A stretch of 6,381 nucleotides of DNA, taken from contig DLFY01000124.1 of assembly GCA_002482415.1 (NCBI GenBank), positions 6,490 to 12,870 on the forward strand, in the 5' to 3' direction. A model generated the notes under the pieces. It was not told where the DNA came from. It saw nothing but the letters and a program-made list of their open reading frames with translations, and did no database searches. The DNA comes from Phycisphaerales bacterium UBA7708. GTDB taxonomy: Bacteria; Planctomycetota; Phycisphaerae; Sedimentisphaerales; Anaerohalosphaeraceae. Of the stretch, positions 1-5,213 are shown piece after piece; the first letter of the stretch is position 1, and the number at the start of each line of letters is the position of its first letter. The position numbers were made by a program, and so were the translations under genes.

Positions 1-261
1 CCCGCCAATTCCGCTGCTGCGATTGTCGAGGAAATGCAGATTTATGTTCACGATGTCGTGGATGTGGAGGCCGAGCGGCAGCGTCTGCAAAAGCAAAAGG
101 AATTCATCGAAAACGGTATCCGACCTCTGCAGGCCAAGCTCTCCAACGAAAGCTTTGTCAGCCGGGCCAAGCCGGAGGTTGTCGAACAGAGCCGCCAGAA
201 GCTCAAAGACCTGACCGACCAGCTCGACGCGGTGAATAAAAACCTGGCCGAACTGGCCTAA
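1..261 (+). CDS. valS: Valyl-tRNA synthetase, C-terminal fragment (5' end outside window)
   Basis: This is the last 86 codons of a gene that enters from the left edge in frame 1 and stops with TAA at 259-261. Valyl-tRNA synthetase charges tRNA-Val with valine in the cytoplasm. The visible part matches the C-terminal tRNA-binding arm of the ValS family, an antiparallel coiled coil. It is rich in Glu, Lys, Gln and Leu, with a first helix around window residues 21-38. A family-typical linker follows, with the pattern L-S-N-x-x-F-V-x-R-A-x-P-E-V-V-E, and then a second helix to the end. The catalytic core and anticodon domain lie outside the window. The next gene starts 14 bp after the stop on the same strand, so the two are probably co-transcribed. 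Identification is by motif and general form; the main risk is confusion with another class I synthetase, but the linker is characteristic of ValS. Confidence 0.94.
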   Translation, partial: PANSAAAIVEEMQIYVHDVVDVEAERQRLQKQKEFIENGIRPLQAKLSNESFVSRAKPEVVEQSRQKLKDLTDQLDAVNKNLAELA

Positions 262-275
262 TTGAAAGGCTGCGT

Positions 276-671
276 ATGGAAATCCCGATGGAACTGTCGC
301 AAATCCTGATTAATGAATCCGTCGATCAGCAGGTGATTGTCCTGAAGGAACTGCAGGGGGGGCGGAGTTTTCCCATTGTCATCGGGATGCCCGAGATTCT
401 GGCGATAGACCGCCGGCTCAAGGGGATCGAATTGCCGCGACCGCTGACGCATGACCTGCTGGCCCGGGTGATTGAGCAGTTAGGCGGCACGGTTGAAAAA
501 GTGGTCATTACCGACCTGCGCGACCACACCTTTTATGCGATTATTTATATCCGGCAGGGCAAAAATCTGATTGAAGTGGACAGCCGGCCTTCGGATGCCC
601 TGGGCCTGGCTTCCGGCCTCAACGTGCCTTTGTTTGTTGAGGACCGTGTGCTGGATCAGCTTGAGCAGTAA
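276..671 (+). CDS. Bifunctional nuclease family (DUF151) protein
   Basis: The product is 131 residues and essentially one DUF151/BFN domain. The hallmarks are L-P-R-P-L-T-H-D-L-L at about residues 53-62 and D-S-R-P-S-D-A-L at 102-109. Around residues 32-45 is an F-P-I-V-I-G-M-P-E segment, where most relatives have I-G-x-x-E-A. Family members include a plant protein reported to have dual DNase/RNase activity and many uncharacterised bacterial proteins, so nuclease activity here is by family only. GAAAGG at 264-269 sits six bases before the ATG, which supports this start over a second in-frame ATG at 288. The gene follows valS after 14 bp and is likely in its operon. Its last 53 bp overlap the 3' end of lspA on the other strand, so the two messages would be complementary there. 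No terminator is visible downstream. Confidence 0.92.
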   Translation: MEIPMELSQILINESVDQQVIVLKELQGGRSFPIVIGMPEILAIDRRLKGIELPRPLTHDLLARVIEQLGGTVEKVVITDLRDHTFYAIIYIRQGKNLIEVDSRPSDALGLASGLNVPLFVEDRVLDQLEQ

Positions 672-1182
672 GGTTGGCGATAATCAGCAGTCCCACCCCG
701 ATGCACAGCAGACTGTCGGCAATGTTAAACGTCGGCCAGTTATAACCGATGATCGGAATCGTGACATCGATGAAATCCCGCACCATCCCCTCATTGAACG
801 CACGGTCATAGAGATTGCCGATAATCCCTGCGAGCATGCAGCCCAGTGCAATCTGCATGATGCGGCGGTGAATCCCGCTGAATAAAAAGATGCCGATTAC
901 GACCAGGAATGCCGCAATTGAAATCCCGGTCAAAAATGTCCGCTGGCCAAAGAACAGGCTGAACGCGGCACCGAGATTGACCCGCAGGATGAAATTAAAA
1001 TACCCTTCGATAATCACATATTTCTGGTCGGGTATCGAGGGCAGCCAGTCAAACACCGCTTTTTTGCTCCAGAGGTCAAACGCTGCTCCTCCGATGGCAA
1101 TCGGCCAGAACAGTAAATGTCCCGTGATATCCGGAAATCTGCGTCCGGCGTGGTGAGGTGTTTGCGATTCGGGATTATTCAT
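619..1182 (-). CDS. lspA: Lipoprotein signal peptidase (signal peptidase II)
   Basis: LspA is an inner-membrane aspartyl protease that removes the signal peptide from prolipoproteins after lipid attachment to the +1 cysteine. The protein is 187 residues, slightly longer than the usual 160-170 because of a polar N-terminal lead of about 20 residues and a polar tail. Family signatures are all present: D36 and K40 at the end of the first membrane segment, N-L-G-A-A-F at 69-74, G-N-L-Y-D-R at 122-127, V-R-D-F at 134-137 and F-N-I-A-D at 152-156. The catalytic aspartates are D136 and D156. Membrane segments fall at roughly 20-38, 82-102, 107-125 and 152-171. The ribosome site before the ATG is weak (CAGG on the minus strand). 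The gene lies 65 bp downstream of the TPR lipoprotein gene on the same strand and has no obvious promoter of its own, so it is probably expressed from the upstream unit. Confidence 0.97.
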   Translation of the reverse strand: MNNPESQTPHHAGRRFPDITGHLLFWPIAIGGAAFDLWSKKAVFDWLPSIPDQKYVIIEGYFNFILRVNLGAAFSLFFGQRTFLTGISIAAFLVVIGIFLFSGIHRRIMQIALGCMLAGIIGNLYDRAFNEGMVRDFIDVTIPIIGYNWPTFNIADSLLCIGVGLLIIANLTAQADPAHGPQQTKAR

Positions 1183-1247
1183 ATCGACCTGTATGGTTCA
1201 AAAAGCAGCATTAGTGACGTGTTGTCTTGAAGAATCCTGCCTTATCC

Positions 1248-2267
1248 TTATTTATGTTTTTCCAACAGGGCCTGCAGTTCCGGCTGGTCCGGCTTGATAT
1301 TCAAAGAAATATTCCACTGCTCGACGGCCAGTACTTTAAGCTTCTCGTCGTTGTTTTTAATCGCCAGAAGCATATAAGCCACACCCAGTCCCTTGTGGGC
1401 CATCCAGTCATTATCATTGATCTGAACGGATTTCTTGTAGCTTTCGATGGCCGCGTCGGTTTCCTTTAATTTCAATTGGGCATATCCGATGTATTGATAG
1501 GCAGGGCCGTTTTTGGGGTCTTTGGCAATAACATCGGTCAGCAATTCCCGGGCAGCGGTAAATCGCCCGGTCCGCAGATAGCACACCGCCAGCGGTACCA
1601 TGATATTGGGGTCATTGCCCTTCATTTCCAGCGCCCGGCGATAGGAGTCAATCGCCTCGGCATGATTTTTCTGGGCCTCAAAGACATCGCCGAACAGGGC
1701 TTCGACCTCGCCGGATGATGGATTCAGGGTCTTGGCTTTGTTGGCATATTCGAGGGAGGGTTCATATTCTTTCAATTCATAATAGCAGCGGGCCGCCTTA
1801 TAATGCGATTCGTAATGGCCGGGGTCCAGCTTGCAGGCATTGGCATACGCCCTGACGGCGCGGGCAAATTCCTTCATCGCTTCGGAGACTTTGCCGAGAT
1901 TGAAGAAATCCTTGAACGACCAGGGGTCCAGTTCGGTGGCACGCTCATAGGCATCGGCGCTTTTGGGGTAATCCTGCTGTTTCTGGTAGATGTCGCCTTT
2001 CATCGAATAGGCCAGGGCAAATTGCGGGTTCAGATCCGTGGCCAGTTCCAGCTTTTTAAGGGCGTCCTGATGGGCATCGATTTCATTAAGCATCAGCGCA
2101 TCGACATACAGACTGACGGCCAGCTCTTTCTGCTCTTCCAACTGCTCGGCGATGAGTTGGGCTTCGGTGGGCTGCTTGCCAAACTGATTTGCACACCCGC
2201 CCGCCGTCAGCAGCACCGCTGTCGTCAGCATGATCCATACACTGTGACCGGAGGTCTTTAATATCAT
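1248..2267 (-). CDS. TPR-repeat lipoprotein
   Basis: A 339-residue protein with a lipoprotein signal peptide followed by tandem tetratricopeptide repeats. The N-terminus has a basic residue (K4), a hydrophobic stretch at about 10-22 and a lipobox ending in A-G-G-C with C25 as the lipidated residue. Ala at -3 is less usual than Leu, so lipidation is likely but not certain. About seven to eight 34-residue TPR units run from about residue 50 to 329, with the typical A/G-Y and A-x-x-x-Y-x-x-A-L-x-L-x-P spacing. TPR domains bind other proteins, and secreted TPR lipoproteins often act as scaffolds in envelope assembly; the specific partner is unknown. The start is supported by a purine-rich ribosome site (AAGGAAAGGGGA on the minus strand) just upstream. 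A perfect sigma70-type promoter lies about 85 bp upstream of the start. The gene is followed by lspA, which encodes the enzyme that would mature it. Confidence 0.93.
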   Translation of the reverse strand: MILKTSGHSVWIMLTTAVLLTAGGCANQFGKQPTEAQLIAEQLEEQKELAVSLYVDALMLNEIDAHQDALKKLELATDLNPQFALAYSMKGDIYQKQQDYPKSADAYERATELDPWSFKDFFNLGKVSEAMKEFARAVRAYANACKLDPGHYESHYKAARCYYELKEYEPSLEYANKAKTLNPSSGEVEALFGDVFEAQKNHAEAIDSYRRALEMKGNDPNIMVPLAVCYLRTGRFTAARELLTDVIAKDPKNGPAYQYIGYAQLKLKETDAAIESYKKSVQINDNDWMAHKGLGVAYMLLAIKNNDEKLKVLAVEQWNISLNIKPDQPELQALLEKHK

Positions 2268-2292
2268 CGTATTCCCCTTTCCTTACCACTAC

Positions 2293-2313
2293 GACAGGCC
2301 TGAAGGCCTTGTC
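2293..2313 (-). other. Stem-loop in the 5' leader of the TPR lipoprotein message
   Basis: On the minus strand, GACA-A-GGCC-TTCA-GGCC-TGTC forms an 8-bp stem with one bulged A and a four-base loop. It lies within the predicted untranslated leader (about 2345 to 2268), ending about 25 bases before the start codon and just upstream of the ribosome site. There is no T-run after it, so it is not a terminator. It could stabilise the message or affect translation; no known regulatory RNA family is recognised. Confidence 0.4.
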
Positions 2314-2351
2314 TGTAAAGTAGTTATGATTGGCGACAAAAACACCCCGGG

Positions 2352-2380
2352 ATTATACGCCGCCGCCGGGCTGATGTCAA
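2352..2380 (-). promoter_or_regulatory. Perfect-consensus sigma70 promoter for the TPR-lspA unit
   Basis: Read on the minus strand, TTGACA (2380-2375) and TATAAT (2357-2352) are separated by exactly 17 bp. Both hexamers match the housekeeping sigma consensus at 12 of 12 bases. Transcription should start near 2345, giving a leader of about 78 bases before the TPR gene. The spacer is very GC-rich, with repeated CGG units, which may moderate its strength. Function is inferred from sequence alone, but an exact match placed correctly upstream of a gene is strong evidence. Confidence 0.82.
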
Positions 2381-2410
2381 AACTTTTCATTGCGGAATAT
2401 CCAGAAAGAG

Positions 2411-2427
2411 ATTTGGGGCGGCCAAAT
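2411..2427. promoter_or_regulatory. Inverted repeat between the divergent promoters (candidate operator)
   Basis: ATTTGG and CCAAAT form a perfect 6-bp inverted repeat around a 5-bp centre (GGCGG). It sits between the -35 boxes of the two divergent promoters, 15 bp upstream of the lysC -35 and 30 bp upstream of the TPR -35. This size and symmetry suit a dimeric regulator that could control one or both promoters. The regulator is unknown, and a 6-bp arm can arise by chance. Confidence 0.35.
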
Positions 2428-2442
2428 TCACCAAAAACTTAA

Positions 2443-2471
2443 TTGACAAACGCGGGTCAGGCAGATATAGT
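2443..2471 (+). promoter_or_regulatory. Sigma70-type promoter for lysC
   Basis: TTGACA (2443-2448) and TATAGT (2466-2471) are separated by 17 bp, matching the housekeeping consensus at 11 of 12 bases. The predicted start near 2478 gives a leader of about 70 bases before lysC. That is too short for a lysine riboswitch, and none of the riboswitch core is seen. The leader contains a 10-bp perfect palindrome (CTGCCGGCAG at 2490-2499) of unknown meaning. Confidence 0.78.
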
Positions 2472-2547
2472 ACCCCATTTGTGTACTCACTGCCGGCAGG
2501 GGCCGGACAGCGGGTCTTGATATCGTTTTCAGCAGGACAAAGAACCT

Positions 2548-3789
2548 ATGTCGATTCTTGTACAAAAATTTGGCGGTACCTCTGTAGCCAACGCCGAGAA
2601 AATCAAGCGGGCTGCACAGCGTGCCATTCGAGCCCAGCAGCAGGGCAACCAGGTGGTTGTCGTCGCCTCCGCCCGTGGTCAGCAGACCGACGAGCTGATC
2701 GCCGACGCCAAAGAAGTCAATCCCAATCCCCCCAAGCGGGAGATGGATATGCTCCTGAGCACCGGCGAGCAGCAGACCGTTTCACTGCTGGCGATGGCGG
2801 TGGAAGGAATGGGGCACAAGGCTGTCAGCTTTACCGGTGCCCAGGTCCGGATGATGACCGACGATTCTTATACCAAAGCCCGCATTAAGAGCATTGACGG
2901 CTCGGTTATCAAGAAAAAGCTTGATGAGGGGTACATCGTTTTTGTCGCCGGATTCCAGGGAATGGACGATGAAGGCAATATTACCACCCTCGGCCGCGGC
3001 GGTTCCGATACCAGTGCGGTAGCTCTGGCCGCAGCGCTGGGTGCGTCGTTTTGTGAAATCTATACCGATGTGGACGGCATTTACACCGCCGATCCCCGCA
3101 TTTTCAAAAATGCCGTCAAGATGAAGCAGATCAGCTATGACGAGATTCTGGAACTGGCCAGCCTCGGCGCCGGCGTCATGCACAGCCGTTCCATCGAGTT
3201 CGGCAAGAAATACAACGTCACAATTCACGTTCGCAGCAGTATGAACGAAAATGAAGGTACATATATTACTCATGAGGTCCCCCAAATGGAAGGTATTCTC
3301 GTATCCGGTGCTACCGTACAAAAAGAACTTGCAAAAATCACGATGATTGGCGTCGACAACAAACCCGGCATATCCGCTCGTATTTTCGAGCATCTGGCCG
3401 CGGCCAAGGTCGTCGTCAATGATATCATTCAGACCGAAATCAATACGGAAAAGGCGAATGTGTCCTTTACCGTCGGCAAGTCCGACCTGCTGACCGCCAA
3501 GGAAACCATCGAGAAGATTCGCGGACAGGTTCATTGCGACAATGTTTTTGTCCGTGAAGACATCGCCGAGGTGTCTGTCGTTGGCGTCGGTATGCGGTCG
3601 CATTACGGCGTGGCCAATATCATGTTCAAGGCTTTGGCCGATCTGAAGGTTAACATCGAAGCCATCACCACCAGTGAAATCCGCATCAGTTGTTTGGTGG
3701 ACATCAAAGATGCGATGAAGGCCTATGAAGCGGTCTGCAACGCGTTCGAACTGGATAAGACCGTCGATAAGCGGAAACAACCGAAATAA
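2548..3789 (+). CDS. lysC: Aspartate kinase, monofunctional (alpha subunit)
   Basis: Aspartate kinase phosphorylates L-aspartate with ATP, the first step toward lysine, threonine, methionine and diaminopimelate. The 413-residue length fits the monofunctional enzymes of the Bacillus/Corynebacterium type. The amino-acid-kinase domain (about 1-245) shows K-F-G-G-T-S at 7-12, the S-T-G-E motif at 71-74, G-R-G-G-S-D-T-S at 149-156 and T-D-V-D-G-I-Y-T-A-D-P-R at 173-184. Two ACT domains follow, at about 262-330 and 341-405, the second carrying G-x-G-M-R-S-H and T-S-E-I-R-I-S. ACT domains bind the feedback inhibitors, usually lysine with or without threonine. The loop usually written S-A-M-G reads S-A-R-G at 41-44. 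AGGA at 2534-2537 lies 10 bases before the ATG. A strong promoter lies upstream and a candidate internal start lies at codon 247. Confidence 0.97.
   Translation: MSILVQKFGGTSVANAEKIKRAAQRAIRAQQQGNQVVVVASARGQQTDELIADAKEVNPNPPKREMDMLLSTGEQQTVSLLAMAVEGMGHKAVSFTGAQVRMMTDDSYTKARIKSIDGSVIKKKLDEGYIVFVAGFQGMDDEGNITTLGRGGSDTSAVALAAALGASFCEIYTDVDGIYTADPRIFKNAVKMKQISYDEILELASLGAGVMHSRSIEFGKKYNVTIHVRSSMNENEGTYITHEVPQMEGILVSGATVQKELAKITMIGVDNKPGISARIFEHLAAAKVVVNDIIQTEINTEKANVSFTVGKSDLLTAKETIEKIRGQVHCDNVFVREDIAEVSVVGVGMRSHYGVANIMFKALADLKVNIEAITTSEIRISCLVDIKDAMKAYEAVCNAFELDKTVDKRKQPK
3286..3789 (+). CDS. Candidate internally initiated aspartate kinase beta (regulatory) subunit
   Basis: An in-frame ATG at codon 247 of lysC would give a 167-residue protein holding only the two ACT domains. 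It is preceded by GAGGT at 3274-3278, seven bases from the ATG, a ribosome site better than that of lysC itself. In Bacillus subtilis and Corynebacterium glutamicum the lysC gene is known to make a separate beta subunit from an in-frame internal start at the corresponding place, and the C. glutamicum beta subunit also begins with Met-Glu. The enzyme is then an alpha2-beta2 tetramer with inhibitor sites between the chains. The ribosome site and position are seen; expression of a separate product is inferred. Confidence 0.5.
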   Translation: MEGILVSGATVQKELAKITMIGVDNKPGISARIFEHLAAAKVVVNDIIQTEINTEKANVSFTVGKSDLLTAKETIEKIRGQVHCDNVFVREDIAEVSVVGVGMRSHYGVANIMFKALADLKVNIEAITTSEIRISCLVDIKDAMKAYEAVCNAFELDKTVDKRKQPK

Positions 3790-3794
3790 TCGAA

Positions 3795-3847
3795 TCGGCG
3801 ACGCAGGTCGCACCCGAAAGGGTGAATTGCCGCCGAAGGACCGGCGG
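3795..3847 (+). other. Structured leader RNA before the nuclease gene, possible cis-regulatory element
   Basis: The lysC-nuclease gap can fold in two exclusive ways. In one, TCGGCG (3795-3800) pairs with CGCCGA (3831-3836), extended by GCA/TGC (3803-3805 with 3828-3830), around an inner hairpin CACCC-GAAA-GGGTG (3811-3824). In the other, CCGCCG (3830-3835) pairs with CGGCGG (3842-3847), putting the ribosome site AAGGA in the loop, next to the start codon. In addition, GGTC (3806-3809) in the internal loop is complementary to GACC (3839-3842), which could form a pseudoknot over the ribosome site. This is the layout expected of a translational switch. No T-run follows, so it is not a classical terminator. 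I do not recognise it as a complete known riboswitch family. Confidence 0.4.
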
Positions 3848-3849
3848 TG

Positions 3850-4521
3850 ATGCGGAATGGAGTCATGGGCAAACGCCGCAAACGATACGCAATAAGCAGA
3901 ACAAGGAAGAACACACTGTTGGTGCTGTTCTTCCTTTTTATTTTGCCGGCATGGATGATGCTGGACCGATGGGCAGGCGTTTCTGTCCGCCAGACGGTCA
4001 AGTCCAGCCTGTATCAATCCGAAGACTGGAAAAAATATCATGAGCAGCAGTTTTTGGTTACGGCTGTCATTGATGGTGATACCATCGACCTGAAAATACC
4101 CGACAAGGAATATCCGACAACACGAGTCCGTCTGTTGGGTATAGATACCCCTGAAACCAAAAATCCGCAGACCGGCGTGATGTATTTCGGGCCGGAGGCC
4201 TCGGAATTTACACGCCGATTATGTAAAAACAAGACTGTTATTGTCCTGTTGGATTCAAAGGCAGACCAGCGCGATAAATACGGCCGGCTGCTGGCCTATA
4301 TCCGCCTGCCGGATGGAACCATTCTCAATCAGCGTATTCTTGCCGAAGGCTACGGATACGCGTATTTACCGTATGAGCATACCCACTTTGATACCTATTT
4401 CGAATTGCAGAATCAGGCCATACAATCCGGCACCGGCCTGTGGAAAAATGCGACCCGTAAAGACCTTCCCCAATGGCTGTCCAAACGCCGTCCGGACTTG
4501 CTGCGGCAGAAAAATAACTGA
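3850..4521 (+). CDS. Membrane-anchored thermonuclease-like (SNase family) protein
   Basis: A 223-residue protein with a very basic N-terminus (residues 7-20), one hydrophobic segment at about 22-38 and a staphylococcal-nuclease domain from about 68 to 200. SNase enzymes are calcium-dependent phosphodiesterases that cut DNA and RNA. The catalytic set is complete: D75 and D77 in V-I-D-G-D-T, R94, D99 and E102 in R-L-L-G-I-D-T-P-E, and R146 in D-K-Y-G-R. The match continues through Y/F-G-P-E-A-S. The positive charge before the hydrophobic segment suggests the N-terminus stays inside, so the nuclease would face the periplasm, either anchored or released after cleavage. AAGGA at 3836-3840 is nine bases before this ATG; GTG at 3847 and ATG at 3865 are other possible starts. 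The gene follows lysC by 60 bp and may share its transcript. The role could be nucleic-acid scavenging; this is inferred. Confidence 0.93.
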   Translation: MRNGVMGKRRKRYAISRTRKNTLLVLFFLFILPAWMMLDRWAGVSVRQTVKSSLYQSEDWKKYHEQQFLVTAVIDGDTIDLKIPDKEYPTTRVRLLGIDTPETKNPQTGVMYFGPEASEFTRRLCKNKTVIVLLDSKADQRDKYGRLLAYIRLPDGTILNQRILAEGYGYAYLPYEHTHFDTYFELQNQAIQSGTGLWKNATRKDLPQWLSKRRPDLLRQKNN

Positions 4522-4556
4522 AAAACATTAATCATAGTCCATATTTGCGGCATAGT

Positions 4557-4590
4557 AGCCAGCTCAATTCCCGGATTGTTTTGGCTTTTT
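4557..4590 (+). terminator. Possible intrinsic terminator after the nuclease gene
   Basis: AGCCA (4557-4561) pairs with TGGCT (4582-4586), with a second short stem CAAT/ATTG (4565-4568 with 4575-4578) inside a small internal loop. A run of five T (4586-4590) follows, starting with the last base of the stem. It lies 35 bp after the nuclease stop. The stem is broken and only modestly GC-rich, so it would be a weak terminator. Its 3' arm overlaps the candidate -35 of the next unit. Confidence 0.4.
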
Positions 4591-4610
4591 CATCCATCAA
4601 AAAATAAAAT
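4581..4610 (+). promoter_or_regulatory. Weak candidate promoter for the sigma factor gene
   Basis: TTGGCT (4581-4586) and TAAAAT (4605-4610) are separated by 18 bp, a match of 9 of 12 bases to the housekeeping consensus. The region is A/T-rich, where chance matches are common. No GGAAC-type ECF -35 element suggesting self-regulation is seen between 4522 and 4688. Confidence 0.3.
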
Positions 4611-4627
4611 ATCTGTAAGAAAATCCC

Positions 4628-4641
4628 TTGTCCTGCGACAA
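4628..4641. repeat. Short inverted repeat upstream of the sigma factor gene
   Basis: TTGTC and GACAA form a perfect 5-bp inverted repeat around CTGC, about 47 bp before the sigma factor start and about 18 bp after the candidate -10. It could be an operator or a small hairpin in the leader. It is short enough to be chance. Confidence 0.25.
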
Positions 4642-4688
4642 ATACCGTGACGGCAGTTAAAGGACATTGAAAAGACGGGAAGACATTT

Positions 4689-5213
4689 TTGGACTGGCAA
4701 AAGATTATCACTGAATATGGGCCGATGGTTTGGAAAACGGCGTATCGGCTCCTGGGTAACGAGGCCGATACCGGCGATTGCTTTCAGGACGTATTCCTGA
4801 ATGCAGTCCAGATCAGCCGGCAGGAAAGCGTACGCCACTGGCCTGCTTTGCTGAATCGGCTGGCCACCCGCAAAGCCATTGACCTGCTGCGCAAACGCAT
4901 CCAGGCTTCCAAAGCCGCGATGCCGATGGATTGTAATGACTGTCCGGACACCTCATTCGATCCGCTGCAATCCGTACTGGCCCATGAATTGTCCGACCGT
5001 CTTCGGCAGGCTCTGGTTACATTGCCTGACCTGGAAGCCCAGGCTTTCTGCCTGCAGACATTCAATGACTTGAACTACCGTCAAATCGCAGCACAGTTAC
5101 AAGTTCAGACCGGCTACGTGGGCGTGTTAATCAGCCGGGCCCGAGAGAAACTTCAGCGTCTTTTATCCTCCGCTGCCGTCAAAGAGGAATTTCGGAGTAA
5201 GGCTTATGAGTAA
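4689..5213 (+). CDS. ECF-type RNA polymerase sigma factor
   Basis: The 174-residue protein has the two-domain form of extracytoplasmic-function sigma factors. Region 2 (about 8-70) includes the G-P-M-V-W-K-T-A-Y-R-L-L-G core, the D-C-F-Q-D-V-F segment at 30-36 and a basic A-I-D-L-L-R-K-R end at 63-70 for -10 recognition. Region 4 (about 103-158) is a helix-turn-helix with L-N-Y-R-Q-I-A-A-Q-L at 128-137 and a final I-S-R-A-R-E-K-L for -35 contact. The start must be TTG at 4689: an in-frame stop at 4668-4670 excludes any ATG or GTG upstream, and the next ATG would cut into region 2. Only a weak GGGA at 4677-4680 precedes it, so translation is likely poor. The last 8 bp overlap the next gene, which implies translational coupling. 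It resembles planctomycete sigma factors paired with membrane partners. Confidence 0.93.
   Translation: MDWQKIITEYGPMVWKTAYRLLGNEADTGDCFQDVFLNAVQISRQESVRHWPALLNRLATRKAIDLLRKRIQASKAAMPMDCNDCPDTSFDPLQSVLAHELSDRLRQALVTLPDLEAQAFCLQTFNDLNYRQIAAQLQVQTGYVGVLISRAREKLQRLLSSAAVKEEFRSKAYE

Noticed and set aside
1803..2261. A 152-codon plus-strand frame inside the TPR gene
   Set aside because: It lies fully opposite the TPR repeats, has low-complexity Gly/Phe/Ile content and no domain.
2478..2547. Lysine riboswitch in the lysC leader
   Set aside because: The predicted leader is only about 70 bases, far shorter than the lysine aptamer, and lacks its conserved core; only a 10-bp palindrome is present.
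3795..3847. Glycine riboswitch before the nuclease gene
   Set aside because: The GCCGAAGG-like stretch resembles part of the glycine aptamer, but the other conserved parts (GGAGAG and the CTCTCAGG partner) are missing.
2782..4041. A 419-codon open frame on the minus strand opposite lysC
   Set aside because: It is a shadow of lysC codon usage: it covers a well-supported enzyme gene, runs across the intergenic gap and shows no recognisable domain.
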